From Moniliophthora roreri (taxonomy: Eukaryota > Basidiomycota > Agaricomycetes > Agaricales > Marasmiaceae), in contig LATX02000185.1 in NCBI GenBank assembly GCA_001466705.2, forward strand, positions 62,001 to 126,000: a stretch of DNA of 64,000 nt. The letters are read 5' to 3'. How positions within the stretch are numbered: position 1 is the stretch's first letter; each line of letters begins with the position of its first letter. Made by a program: the position numbers and the translations under genes. This document shows, piece after piece, positions 12,743-24,696 of the stretch. The notes below the pieces were generated by a model. The model saw only the letters and a program-made list of their open reading frames with translations, was not told the DNA's origin and made no database searches.

Positions 12743-13702
12743 CTTTGTAGATTAAAAAAGCCTTTTCCACTCCGTACCTCCACGGACAAGGTTTCTCGTC
12801 TGCACGTCAACATTACTAGTTGACTGTATTTTTCAATGTCGGGATAGAACGTGGTAAACTGTAATGACAGTGGTTCTCCCTTCCCCCCCTCCCCTCGTTA
12901 CCACATGTAAGGCTTGGCGTCCCATACTGCAAGCAGCTTTCATTCCCCAAGGACAACGCCGCGGCGGCGTGGCGGCATGGCGTAAGCGCGTAAACACTCA
13001 GCCAGCTTGGCCTTCCCGGTAACCACTCCTGGCCCATTTCTACTATTCTAGTAGGCACGATACCCCATGACTGATGACTCGCAGTAGGACAAAACGTTTC
13101 CAAGCTTCAGAGGTGGGAGAATGCCAGATGCCATCGACCGGCCTTTACGGTCTAACAATGATTTCTGCTTTTGGAGCAATTCTACAGCATGGCCGCCATG
13201 GCGCAACAATGGGTTCTCGCGTCTATACATATATTGTCTCGACATGTCGCCTGATAAACAATTGCCAAGACTATCAGGGCATTATATGTATATGTTGAAG
13301 TTTTTGGAATCCCCAGAAACACAGCACTTGCCCCTCGGATTCTGTTCCTCCCTCTCCCCCATTTCCGGTATCGTGAATCAAGTCGAGTCGTTTTGACAGC
13401 CTTGATCTAATTAGCTGAAATTGCGTGCCGGTATCAGGCAAAAACCTCTCCACAGGCGCCAATAAGGCACCAAAAAGGTGTTGAAAGAGCTGTTGAGGCG
13501 GAAAAAGTTCTCGTGGCATCTCCGTACGGATCCCTTGCTTATTTTTGACTGCTGACTGACCACGCTATCCTGTGGCCATTGCTGTAGAGTATATAATTCC
13601 GGGCAAGCACGTCGACCAATTATCTGATAACCTTCCCTCTTTCTCCGCACGACTCCCACTCCGAGTTCCTCTCGTGAAGCGCTTCACAGCCCTTTTTTAA
13701 CA
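12743..13702. other. intergenic, no supported gene
   Basis: Overlapping short frames occur on both strands at 13048-13659 without a family match. The last 100 bases before 13703 are rich in C and T, as in fungal leaders. Confidence 0.4.
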
Positions 13703-14648
13703 ATGTCAAGCCGAACATCATCCTCAACACAAGATTCCGCTCCTCTCCCTTCCACTAGCCCGAGAGTCGTTCAGTTCACAACTACAGGGTCAGTGATCCC
13801 CCAATCCAAAGACTTTGGCATGCTCAACTCGGCATCTCTAACAGCAATGACCGAAAACACTTTATGCAGTTCCATGGTACTACCTTCACCTACTCACAAG
13901 TCTATCATTCATTCTCATTCGTTATCACAGTTATATCCGCCGTCGGTCTATCTGAAAAAGCATCTGGGAAACGACCAGCAACCTCATTTGTTGGAATGAC
14001 CGTCGGCAAACACTACTATACCACATCTACTGTCAGCAGTAAGGAGTCGGATCCTGTATGGCATGACAATCTGGGCCCGTGAGTTATTCGGTTCGCCTTT
14101 TCTTGCCGAATGCGTTCTTAACGATAGAGGTTATGCTTCTTCTAGGATATGGTTGAATTATGACGCCAAGGTCACATTCAAGGTTAAATATCGGACGATG
14201 CCCTTATTGCCCGTGCAAACATTTGCCTCGACGAAGGCGTACCGTCTACAGGAGCTCGTTGAACAGCAAGCTGATATTTGGGACCGCAATTGCAGTGCGT
14301 TTGAATTCATTTCATTTTCGTGTTATTGCCGCTCTATTTCTGATACGCGTCTTACTCGATATAGGTATTGATCTGCCATTACGCCTCGAGTCAGCCGGTC
14401 CAACGACTTCGAAATTGACCATAAACATCCGAGCTGTCTCATCAGCCGAGTCTGCATTCGAAGAAGTCGCAAAGGCTCGGGCGCGAAGTAATAGTATCAA
14501 ACAAGAGGAAGCAATGGCTGCACAAGGTCTTCAGTCAGAAGATATTGACAGTGGCGAAGATTTAAGTTTGGTCATGAAGGCTGCTCGCCTCGAAAATGAT
14601 GACCAACTATCACCGATTCCTATTCTTCCTTCAAAGCTATCACCATGA
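13703..14648 (+). CDS. small C2-like domain protein (about 250 aa)
   Basis: Four exons join in phase: 13703-13788, 13845-14078, 14146-14294 and 14365-14648. They total 753 nt. After a Ser/Thr/Pro-rich N-terminus (residues 1-30) there is a beta-rich segment that looks like a C2-type domain: SFVITVISAVGLSEKASGK, then FVGMTVGKHYYTTSTVSSK and SDPVWHDNL. C2 proteins often show a similar order of a beta strand with LxxKD-like loop, a core strand and a P-x-W-x-D/N-x-x motif. The usual calcium-binding Asp residues are not all evident, so it may be a non-calcium C2 domain. The C-terminal third is acidic and helical with no membrane segment. The first splice (GTCAGT at 13789, AG at 13844) shifts out of the uninterrupted frame from 13703 and was chosen because it opens into the domain. 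The fold assignment is inference. Confidence 0.55.
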
Positions 14649-14976
14649 ACTTTTTGCTCCTCAATTCCGGGACTTGACTCTGCTAGTATCTTATCTTTTC
14701 CATATGTTGTATTCTTTCCTTTAGAGGGTTTACTTGTGATTCGGTTATGCTTTGGCCAACTACTACGTGTAGCTGTATTTCATGAAATGAATGAATGCCT
14801 ACGCAAGCGCAGAATTATTGCTGTATCTGAAAGGTGTACAAAACCTGCTTGGCTATACCGTTCTATTTACTCGTTTAGGACCACCATGACAAGCATATAA
14901 AGTCCGTCCGACTGTCAACGAGCCTCTCAACTGGCTATTCAATTCATTTGGGCCAAAGCTGTAGCGTACATTAAAA

Positions 14977-15914
14977 TCATGCCGGGAGCTCAAACTTTTG
15001 CCCTTGCAGTACTCTGCGATGAAAAGCCCGTCAGCGTCAGGGTTCAGAGGCAAAGGCGAGAAATATGTACGCACTTTGTAAAGTAAACGTAGAAGAAATC
15101 GAGATAGAGACCAGTCTGAACTATTCCGGCGGTCACAGCTATGGGGTCAACTACGCCCTCTGTAAAGTATCTAGAGCCGGAAGCGTCAGTAATTGTTTAA
15201 CTGAGAGTGATTACTGAACTCACCTGTATATCCAATTAGGTATGTACAATGCTCGGTATATACCCAAAGCAGCCAAATAATGGGTCGTAATAGCTTCTGC
15301 CTCGCCAGTTCGTTGTAGCATGAATAGCTGGGGGAGAATGGCAACAGATTCCAGGAAGATTGAGAATGACCAAAGAATTTCGGTGAAGGAGAAGCTGTAG
15401 TTGAAGATGAGGCCGAGTATGAAGCAGGGTCCTAGGAGGTATTCGATTCGGAACGTGTCAATGGATGGGTCGTGAGTGGGTCTGCAATAAGAATTTCAGA
15501 TATTGTTTTCGGTGTGGCGAGCGCAGCACTCACCTGAAACGACCCTTCATGAGGTACAAGGTGTAGCAGCTACTGCCGATGAAAAACAGTTTCATGAGGG
15601 AGTTGTACAACGACACGTAGCGGTAAAGGAGGTCCAGGTAACGAGTAACGAAGACCGCGACATAGAGAGCTTGGGTCTTGAACGAAATTCCTGTCGGGAC
15701 CAAGACAAGTCAGGAATGATACACACGGGCGAGCTTCAAGCTTGAACACGAGGAGAACGGCGAGACAAACCTCGACAAGAACGTGATATTCGGATTTTTT
15801 GAATAAGAACAATAATGGACGCCAAATGAGCCAAATCGCCTGTGCAGAAGGATTAGTTTTCTCAGTCAATTTCATTAAAGATGCTCGAATACCAAGCAGA
15901 CGGAAGATGTTCAT
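14977..15914 (-). CDS. ERD2: ER lumen protein retaining receptor (KDEL/HDEL receptor)
   Basis: This is a seven-helix receptor of the Golgi/ER that retrieves HDEL/KDEL proteins by COPI vesicles. It starts at 15914 with the family hallmark [15 protein letters not shown]. The next exon gives the conserved arginine/cysteine turn and GISFKTQ, followed by [48 protein letters not shown] and [12 protein letters not shown]. The last exon, after an intron at the GTGCGT near 15065, reads [11 protein letters not shown] and stops at 14977, matching the conserved end of the family. An unspliced frame runs past that intron to 14853 but loses the conserved tail. About six introns interrupt the gene. It lies 3 kb from the cargo lectin gene at 10.2-11.9 kb. 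Confidence 0.93.
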
Positions 15915-17549
15915 GGTGGTAGACTGGCAGTGCGAATGCTGTCGGGAATGCGTGGTCCCAATAAATTGACGTGTCGCCAAAGAGTACGCTGTGACTTACT
16001 GTGACGCTTTGTCACGAACCCTCTTTTTACCTTTGACCAATCGGTATCCTCAGTGAGTGTCTTCCGGTTTCTCCTCGAGTTTCGCAAGGATGCCCTAGTA
16101 AAAGGGTCGACTTCATATGCCAGCAAATCTCAAAGTGTCAGAAACTGTGCTAGCAACTTCCTCCTCATGGCTTCCGAACCCTAAAACGGTCTTTATCCTC
16201 AACGTGTTTTTGCAAGGTTTACAGCACGCGTTGTAAGGCTTGACCAACATCAGTATTACTGGCTCTTCGTTGTTAGGCTGCCATGGTCTGGAGGACAATG
16301 ATCTGGTAGCAAAGGCAGAGCCGCACAGAAGGGACGCTTCATAGCGTCACGTTCAAGCCGAGCTCGTCTGGATTAGATCGACCCCATGGCGAGTGGTCTC
16401 TAGATGTGGTACGCGCATGAACGGTATATCAATGTGTGCCCGCACAACAGCACTCGAGCTGAAGGCTCATGCTCGTTTGAGTGGTTGCGTGCACAAAGTA
16501 GATGGCGCGGAGGCTTTGGGAAGATTGTTTCTTGCTGGTGCTGGTTTCTTTCTATTGGGTTTGCCTAGCTTTGGAGATATGAGATCATCAATGGTCTGCT
16601 TTCCAGGCCCTGAGCTTTTTCTCTCTCTTTTCCTTTTCTTTATGAATGCATCACTGATCAATTTTGTTCGCCTTAGGTTCTGATGGAATCGATTAATGGC
16701 AAATACCAAGAAGGCTAGATGAATACCAGCCAGTTTTAGTTTTTGCTCATGTACAATGTATGACGTTTATGCTACATTTTTCCCTCAATACTTCGGAATT
16801 AAATTCGAGGCGGATGCAGAAGCATCCATTCTGATTCACAGAAGACTTTTGCCGGCCCATTCGAACACGCCCTGGCGAGTCCTTTTTGAATCGAAGATGC
16901 GACTGACAGCTCCTGACAGCTCTAACTTCGGATTTGCCAGCCTTCGAATAGGACCAAGAAGTCAAGAGGGCAGACAGATACAACAGAGGCTCGGATGGGA
17001 ACAGCCTTTGGCAGCGAAACTGACCGAGATGTTGCATCTGTTCGTGTTTAACGTTTCAGCCCATGTTTGCATCCAAAAACATCGATCTCGGATTTTCTGA
17101 AATTTCTGTCATGACCGTTTCCTTGAGTGGCATGCAAGAAGCAGGGACTGATTGAAATTTCGGGCTTTCAGCGTAGCCTTGAGAATTTTAGGAAGTGCTC
17201 CAGTGCTCCGGCTAATACGGCGATCATGATAATGATTTCGACGTTGCTTCTGATTCACAGCGCATTGGCCATGGAATACAAAATGGAACAGGAACTATTC
17301 ATATAGTGACGTTGCAAGCCTCTTTTCATTTGCACTTCTTCCCTTTTACCTTTTTTTCGGCCGCGATTTCCTGCTGAGAGGCTCCGGATCCCTCATCGCG
17401 GGATCGTTTCGCAAAATTTCAAACTTGGAGAGGCTGGTCCGCTCTTTAACTTCAAAGTGGAAACCCGGTCGTCAACCAGCTCATTTTCCTTTCCTTTCCT
17501 TCGTTTTCCACCGCCTTTGAGGCGGTAAACCACCTTCGTTCTTCATTTA
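15915..17549. other. intergenic 1.6 kb, no recognisable gene
   Basis: Open frames at 16393-16683 (+), 16467-16709 (-) and 16747-17100 (both strands) are short and unspliceable into anything recognisable. The segment 17460-17549 is strongly C/T-rich (repeated CTTTCC), as expected for the leader of the downstream membrane gene. Confidence 0.4.
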
Positions 17550-18780
17550 ATGCGTCGTCGTTTACCACTCTGGTCTTCGTTCACATTTACTCTTTGCAAT
17601 TGTATCATTCCCAGTTATGCACAAGCACTCGCCTCCTTGCAATCTCGTGTACTCCGAGACGTCGTTATCAACAAGGCAGCGGATGGTTCAACGTTCGTGA
17701 TAGACAAGGCGACAAATCAAGTCATACCTCAGGGGCCTGCTACTGACGGTAGTGGCAAGGATTTTGATACACCGGCCCTGATATGGATTATATATTGCAT
17801 TGCGTTAGGGTTGCCGTTGGCTCTTGCGGGGATTAGAGGTTGGAGGTTGACAACCGGTGTTGGGATCAGCGTTGCAGCCGCCGTGTCAGGTGCGTGTATA
17901 CATTTTATGTTCCTCAAATTCAAAGAGCTAATGAATGGTTGTAATTGGTACAGCTTGGGCAGCACTCATCAACTCTGTCAATGAAGTCGGCGTTTCCGAT
18001 GTACTTCTTACACTGACTGTTGTGGGATTCTCGTTCTTGGGATTCATCTTTGGCGTGTTCAAGTTTGCCCAAATTGGCGGGATCGTTGGGATGACAGTCG
18101 CTGGAGGCGTTGCGTTTGGTGTGCGAATAGTGCTTCTGAAGGAACGGTTGCTCATTTCTGCGGAGAACTTCTACGCTGCAAACTGGGGTATCATCTCGGT
18201 GCTTGGAGTTGTGGCAGGATTGCTTCTTGTGCGATATCAGAGGCCAGCTTTGGTGAGTGCAGCTTCAAGTTCCGCCTGTGCGAAACGCTGATGGATCTGT
18301 GCAGTTGTTTGGCTGCTCGTCCGTTGGAACATTTTTGGTGTTTCTAGGTGTGGACTTGATGTTGAACAGACAGTCTGGATTGAGTAGGGGGTTACGATTC
18401 CTGTTTGACCGGAATACCAACCATCTAGCAGTACGTTGTTCCAGCAAGTCCCCCTGACAGCGGCTAATGCCTTGGCTTCATAGGACATTCTTTCGAATGG
18501 CTATGAACCTTCGATCACGACGCAAATCCTGCTTGCCTTGTCACTAGTCCTTACGTACGTTCATGCCCTCACTCTTCATGGTAACTGCGTTTGACACTTG
18601 TAATGTAGGCCAATCCTCGCCTACGCACAACATCGAATATTCAGTGCTCCCTTCGACCGCACGCCGCGGCCATCGGATGAAGAGTTAGGGGTCAACTACC
18701 CTACCAACTTACGCACCGCCTTCCCGGGTCTCTGGGATACGGCAAAGTTCAAAGCTGGGCGAAGTCGGTTCAGTTTATAA
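17550..18780 (+). CDS. multi-pass membrane protein, TM7S3/TM198-like (DUF4203)
   Basis: Five exons (17550-17889, 17954-18252, 18305-18430, 18484-18554, 18609-18780) encode 335 residues. A signal peptide (about residues 1-25, SFTFTLCNCIIPSYAQA) is followed by a lumenal segment of about 50 residues. A run of some seven helices begins ALIWIIYCIALGLPLALAGIRGWRL. Short glycine-rich helices (GGIVGMTVAGGVAFGVRI, IISVLGVVAGLLLV) and a conserved helix near FLVFLGVDLMLN match the TM198/TM7S3 domain, whose role in fungi is unknown. The cytosolic tail is about 45 residues with a proline-rich stretch (PFDRTPRPSDEE). I have named it by domain only. Confidence 0.75.
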
Positions 18781-18913
18781 CATCTTTTCGCTTTCCATAT
18801 CACTTGCAGTTTCGTTTCTTGTTGTCTCTTGATATTGTATAAATTTAGCCCAAAAGCTGTATTATATACCTAATATTGCTGCCATACATGTATATAGCAC
18901 ATGAAGAGAAGTC

Positions 18914-18928
18914 AAAAAAAAAAAAAAA
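18914..18928. repeat. poly(A) run of 15
   Basis: An uninterrupted run of 15 A lies about 130 bases after the stop of the membrane gene and before the convergent gene at 18973. It is a simple homopolymer with no sign of a target-site duplication or retroelement attached. Confidence 0.8.
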
Positions 18929-18972
18929 GTGGAATACATCAAGGGAAATGTGAATGTACAGGAAACATAAGT

Positions 18973-19602
18973 TCAGTTAGTAGAATCAGATGTGAGGTGA
19001 TCTGCTATGATCATGACGCTCTCGTCGAGCAGGATGGACCTAGCAATTTTTGATGATAAGCAAGGGGAAGGAAGGAGCAAAGGACCCCGGCGTACCTTTC
19101 GCTTTCCGAGGACGAGACGTCTTCCCTGGCCCTCAGGTTTGGGGCTGACCTTCCGCTTCACTTTCTTGACCGTTCGCGTTGTGCCAGTGGTGTTGCTGAT
19201 CTCGTCCTGCTCCCTCTGATTTGCATTCTCGTTGACGTCAGGAACCTTCACAATATCCGCCGCTTTCGCGACAAGATACCGCTCCGTCTGCAGCCTCATC
19301 CCTCCGCATTCGCTACACTGGCAGACTTTATCCTTGTCTTTGCACCCTCCCAATTTGTTCATCCAGTATTCGTCTCTCAGCCGCTGAAATTGGCTATCAG
19401 AAAGACGACCCTTGTCCATGGCATGCTCGAACGCAATAATGGCTTCAGGGCAAAAAGAGTCAAAGCCCGCGACACGAATGTAGATGGGGAGAACAGTGGA
19501 AACTGTGATATTCTGTAGAGAACGGGTTACTTCGTGAATAGCGAGGTCGATGCTACGACTGCGACTAGGACGCGACATGGTCGGAAGTGAGGATCGGGTC
19601 AC
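18973..19602 (-). CDS. hypothetical basic protein with Cys cluster
   Basis: I do not recognise this gene. The frame from 19602 gives about 209 residues. A second Met at residue 9 (MSRPSRSRS) could be the true start. The middle is helical and charged (MDKGRLSDSQFQRLRDEYWM) and leads to a small Cys cluster, KVCQCSECGG. The second half is very basic (TVKKVKRKVSPKPEGQGRRL), as in nuclear proteins. Near the end a GTACGC donor and a TTGCTAG acceptor would remove about 57 nt and change the tail to a short basic one ending near 18986. I cannot tell which form is used. The gene converges on the TM198-like gene. Confidence 0.5.
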   Translation of the reverse strand: MTRSSLPTMSRPSRSRSIDLAIHEVTRSLQNITVSTVLPIYIRVAGFDSFCPEAIIAFEHAMDKGRLSDSQFQRLRDEYWMNKLGGCKDKDKVCQCSECGGMRLQTERYLVAKAADIVKVPDVNENANQREQDEISNTTGTTRTVKKVKRKVSPKPEGQGRRLVLGKRKVRRGPLLLPSPCLSSKIARSILLDESVMIIADHLTSDSTN

Positions 19603-19896
19603 GGAGGGGATGTAACAATAGTTGAAAGAGCCATTTTCATAAGGTTGCCTTTATAGATATCCCGAGTGTACCGCTCGAGTAGCTGTCGGACGCAGAACTT
19701 TTGTGGTCCTCATGACATCGTGATGTGCTCCGACGTGCTTTTCCCACATTCCTCACTTCACCTCATATCTTCACCATCAGCCGTGATTGATATTTTAGGT
19801 ATGGGAGTCAATAGAATTTTGCGGGCCATTTGAATAATTCTCTTCCCTGCTTCGACAAGAAACTCTTTTTCAGCGTTTTTCCCTTTTATCATCATC

Positions 19897-22048
19897 ATGC
19901 CTCCGAGAGCAAGGACAAATGCAAAACCGAGGCAAATTGGACAACCCGCCGAGACCCAATTCAAGGCAGAAGCAGACACAGTTTTACTCCCGGAAGGACT
20001 TTGTGGCTGCAATAGAAAATACACTGGGGCTATTGTTCTCGATGAACAGAACGCGATTTTATACGCAAGTCGTGTGGCATGTTACCTGAATATGCGCAAG
20101 TCAGTGCCTTGGTCTGCGTCTTGATCCGACAGATATCATTGCTATAGGTATGCTGAAGTAGTGGCTGACTTGACAAAGGCGCCCCCTTCTCCACGATATC
20201 TGCGCACAGCGGTGAATTCAGATGGGGAATCACCAGGTAACAAGCATCAAGTGCCGTCCATTGTATTTCAAAGCTTGGGCAAGATCAGCGAAAGCGAGAC
20301 ACGTACAACTGCTTTGTTAGTCGCCCGCCTACATAAACTAACAACGATTTGTACCGTAGGTACTGAATCAACTCTGGTATAACAAGCTAGCTTGACAGGA
20401 AGCTATCGATACACTTCCCACTGCCAATCTAACTTCCGAGGAAATCAGACAACGAACAAGAGTTTCACAATGGCCTTTTTGCTGGCTACGCAGAAGCACG
20501 TAGTCATGGCCGGCCACGAGATAGCACCTGGGTTCTATGAAGAACGGCTCTCCATGCCGTGGACGTTGGCATGGGTCTTTACGCCGCAGATAGAAGCTGA
20601 AGGGGATATCGAAAGTAGCGCAAGCCTTTTTGCCATCTATGTCCGTCTTCTGTCTATCTGAACATCACTCCAGGCCATTCCATTCAATCACGCGTACCTC
20701 GCGTTTGAACAAGGCAGCGACCAGGTGACCAGCTTGAAATCCAGAGGGCCCATGTTCAAGCTCCGGCTACAAACAATAAAGAAGATTTCGAATGGTCTCC
20801 TGTGCGACTCGCGTATCTTCCAGATGGCTGACCACCCGACCCAACTCGGGTTGGCGTCGAAGTTGAAAAAGCAAAGTAAGCACTAAATGCTCCTTTTGAC
20901 AATGTCTGGAACTTGACCCAAAAGGAGTGCAAAGTGGAGCTAGTTTTCATCGCGCCTGGGTAGACTCTTGGCCGGAGAAAGCATTCACGGAAATGGAGAG
21001 GTGGTTAACGGGAGGGGGCTGGGACACCGTCAGGCCTGCTTTGAGCATTCGGTATGGTATGTACTTTGCGATATTTCTAGCACACGCTTGCTCATGATAT
21101 CCTCAGTTATTGGTTCCTATACGGGTCCCTGGAAGGACAATATCAGTAAGATCCTGCTTTTGAGGTCGATTATCTCGACCAAGCCATTGCAGCAATCGAA
21201 TGGGGAAGGTCTAGGTGGCAGGACGTGCCCATAGATGACCGAGGCGTCATATTCAGGGACACCTTCTACCAAGGAGTACAGAATCTTCACATTAATGCGT
21301 TGAAACAGGCGAGTCAGATTCGCTCGATTGAATCCGTATCATTGAGACCGTTCCCTAGCTGTGTAAGAAGGAGGAGGAAGTCTCCAAGAAGGCTCGGCTG
21401 CTTGATGAACTTTGCCAGACAGTCGATACACTGCTCACTAGAATCAATAGCAAACCCATACCCATACCACCGCGAAGGAATACGCCGCCTTACGAAGCTG
21501 TGTTCGCAACCGCTTACTATTTCCATCGAGGGCATGCCCACACGCAAGTGATTGTATTTACTTCATATATCTAGCACTGACAGCTATCTTCCGGTGCGAA
21601 GGGTTATTACTTGTGGGGAAAGGACAAGATGGATAAGAAGAGACAACGGAACCGCTAGAAGGCATGGAAACGGCTGCCGAATATCTGAAAGCCGCTCAGC
21701 TCTCCCCGACAGACGACGAGTATCACCTATGTAAGTCATCCTTCCAGCTTGTGTCTGCATTTGTCACTGGACTCAGGGTATTTAAACCCCTCTCTCGAAT
21801 GCATGCTCGATGGTGACGCGCCAATCAGGGCACTACTGAAGTTCATGAGCAAGATGAGGTTGATCATACCTCTGGCGCAGACAACGTGGAGCCATTCGAT
21901 ATTAGCGAAACGGAGCAGGGACAAAAGGATTGAAGCTAACCTGCAGATGGAGAATGAACTGAAAAAGATGGTTACAGGTGGGTGTAAAGAGGAAGATGCT
22001 GCTGAGGTAGTGGTAACAAAGCGGCCTAGGCAGTTGAACAATTTCTGA
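19897..22048 (+). pseudogene. decaying multi-exon gene, function unknown
   Basis: Coding-like sequence runs over 2.1 kb and begins MPPRARTNAKPRQIGQPAE at 19897. Well-behaved exons include 20152-20237, about 20690-20876 (with FNHAYLAFEQGSDQV and ADHPTQLGLASKLKK), 20927 onward (GWDTVRPALSIR) and 21107-21308. The exon at 21359-21547, reached by a GC-AG intron, reads KKARLLDELCQTVDTLLTRI. The last exon ends RPRQLNNF at 22048. Several points do not read through. There is an in-frame TAA at 21147 (after SLEGQYQ) and a second TAA at 21634 (between GKGQDG and EETTEPLEGMETAAE). Between them, the only donor/acceptor pair near 21548-21574 is one base out of phase. The junction at 20330-20400 is also closed in all frames. 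The 3' part (AAEYLKAAQLSPTDDEYHLW) hints at TPR-like helices, but I cannot name the family. Confidence 0.5.
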
Positions 22049-23182
22049 GTTGGGAGTTCGTCCTTCTGCAAATATGCACCTCGGTTTTGCTAATGATTCA
22101 TCAGTATGTACCTTCACACCTATTCGCAGCGGGAACGACTAAATTGCAAGTACTAACCGGTAATCTATTCCTCAAACTATCGTATGCATCTTTGCGGAGC
22201 TGTTTATCTCCTTTATTGGCTTGGAGTGTGGCCTAGAGGAAACGAAGATATCCATTTCCTGAGCAACATCCGAATGTCAGGCAAAGGATTCTTCATGGGT
22301 GGTTGATATGATTTTCCGCTCCAGTGTGACTGGATCTCCTGCGAATGTGCTGCTGTGCTTAGTGACGTTTAGTGTAGATGAACCAGACCGCATCTTACGG
22401 TATTTTGAGGGGTGTACTTGAGCGCCTAATAGAAATGACGTTTCCAAATTCCCACGACCTTTTTTCTCCGCGTTCATACAATTATCCGGGAACTCCTAAT
22501 CAACCCACGAAAAACGATACTTACACCAAATATCTCTCTAGTGATAGCTCATAACTCCCAATGACTGCTTATGAGCTCCAGTTTCGTAGGTACTAGTTCT
22601 CCGCGTATCTCGCATGATGAATTTTCGAAGAGCTTGCATCTTAGGTCTATATTTGCTGACTACTGGGCAGCGGCGAGTTTGCGGGAATTACCTCGCTACT
22701 CTAACTTGTTATTCTGCCTAGCCCGTTTGTGCGATGAAGTCGCGCCAGGCACGCTCAGCACTCCAATCATCAAGTGATTAAATCATATTCATGATCCTTC
22801 ATACCTTTGATTATTTATCCGGCAGTGCACTCTAACAACTTGAAGAGGAGATTGCATGTGCCAGGCAGTTCTCACTGTCAGTGGGACAGGCGGGGTTACG
22901 TCGGACGCGGGGGCCGAGTCCACAAGCTAGGAGTTTCGTGTGTTTTCGCTTTTGTTTCGGAACTTTTCTGCATCTTGCTTCGAACTAATAGATGCTCTAC
23001 GGACATTCCGTTTACAGTCTAGGATACAGTGGCAGGTAAGCATGTGGAAGCCTTACTGCTCCGGTAATTGAAGGTCTTCACTGCTGAAATAAAAACCAGA
23101 TGGAATCCTCGAACTAGCTGTGTCGACCTCTCGACGCTCACCTATATTTCTTAGCCTCGATTCAGCTTGCTCTGGATTGATT
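22049..23182. other. intergenic, no supported gene
   Basis: Only short frames are present (22277-22477 minus, 22571-22777 and 22807-23022 plus). The region upstream of 23183 should hold the promoter of the secreted hydrolase. No clear TATA box stands out. Confidence 0.4.
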
Positions 23183-24696
23183 ATGTGGTGTCCTTTGCTG
23201 CTCCTCGGTCTGGCCTCGTTGACTATGGCGATGCCCTACAGCAATGTCTCATTGCCCAACGCTCTCGAGGCCCGCCAAACGTCGTCATTTACTGACTACC
23301 TCTTTGTCTACGTTCGTTACCTACGTTCTCCTCTTGTTTTCTCATGATCCTGACGCGCTCTATAGTTCACTGGAGAGGGGAAAGCAGATGGTGAACGGAT
23401 CTATATGTCTGTCAGCAATAACAACAGCCCCGCCTCTTGGACACAAGTGAACGGCGGGAATTCGATTCTCACAAGCAATGTTGGCACAAAGGGCGTTCGA
23501 GACCCCTCGATTATCCGAAGCGTTGACGGGAAGAAGTTCTGGATCATTGCCACGGTCTGTGCTTCAGCAATTGAGACCCTCAGCAATCTTGTTGATATTT
23601 GTTTTACCCAGGATCTGTATGTGTACAGCAGCCACACGTATGATACTGAGAATGGTTCCAAATCACTTGTCGTGTGGGAGTCCTCCGACCTCAAGAATTG
23701 GTCCGCTGCAAGACTCGCTCAGATCTCACCCTCCAACGCCGGCATGACGTGGGCTCCCGATGCGATCTGGGACCCAAGCAGGAACCAGTACCTCGTCTTC
23801 TGGACCTGTAACCTCAAGGGAGATGGGTGGTATATCATGAAGTCATACACAAGCGACTTCAAGACGTTCAGTGCTGCCGAAAAGTTCCTTACGGGTGCTG
23901 GAATGGATGCCACTATTGCCCTTGACAAGTCAACCAATACCTTTTACCGTATCAGCAAGAACGGCCCGGGCGAGCTTATTGAGGAGGCGTCCGCCACCAG
24001 CCTCAATGGTCCATGGAAGGTTGTCAGTCAGCAGATTGGTCTTAATACCATTCCGAAGGGCGAGGGTCCACTCATTTTCCAGGACAACGCTAGTCCGTCC
24101 AAGGTTTGTTTTTGAAGTCTTGAATTGAGTAATCGCGGCTGCTAACCTGAAGGCACTAGTGGCACGTCTTCATCGACGACTACACGAGGGGCAGAGGCTA
24201 TGCTCCGTTCGAGACCACCAATATTGCTGGCGGAAAGTGGGCCGCATCGACGGGCTTTTCGCTCCCGCCAGGGAACCGACATGGCTACATTATCGGGATG
24301 TATGTGTTCTTTTTGTCCCCATATGTTGTCTTCTCACTTGTTCCGGGCTTTAGTACGGCTGCTGAGAGGTCTTGCGTTACAGGGGGAGCCTGCAGCTCCA
24401 ACAGTGGCACAGTTACAACCGTCGGTAGCAACCCTCCAGCAACAACCACGGTCAGCAATCCTTCCGGTGCAAATCAGACTCCATATGGACAGTGTGGTGG
24501 TATGTCTTACTTCAATATTGGTCCTGCTTGGGTACTCAGAAAGACTCAAGGCCAAGGATGGAGTGGCCCGACGATTTGTGCCTCTGGCTGGACGTGCAAG
24601 TACTCAAACGACTGTGAGTTTCTCATTATATCTATATCAACCTCAACAAGCTCCATCCTAACCATGCCTTCAGGCTACTCACAATGTGTGCAGTAA
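23183..24696 (+). CDS. secreted GH43-like glycoside hydrolase with C-terminal CBM1
   Basis: This is an extracellular plant cell-wall enzyme of the five-bladed GH43 clan, probably acting on arabinan or galactan-type chains. The start at 23183 (MWCPLLLLGLASLTMA) gives a strong signal peptide. The upstream in-frame ATG at 23120 does not improve it. Introns fall at about 23310-23365, 23554-23611, 24103-24160, 24302-24353, 24500-24550 and 24614-24674. Catalytic-domain marks are KGVRDPSIIR with the general-base Asp early in the domain, WAPDAIWDPSRNQYLVFW and the later acidic segment IPKGEGPLIF. A Thr/Ser/Pro/Asn linker follows. The fungal cellulose-binding module comes next (YGQCGGQGWSGPTICASG, then WTCKYSNDCYSQC). 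The spliced CBM1 has five cysteines because a Cys replaces one of the usual aromatic residues. The exact GH43 subfamily and substrate are not determined. Confidence 0.82.

Noticed and set aside
14853..15074. C-terminal extension of the KDEL receptor to 14853
   Set aside because: The intron after the YVYFTK codons gives the conserved KFELPA ending. The unspliced reading is unrelated to the family.
16747..17100. Overlapping open frames on both strands
   Set aside because: Open on both strands at once, which is typical of chance in this composition. No family match.
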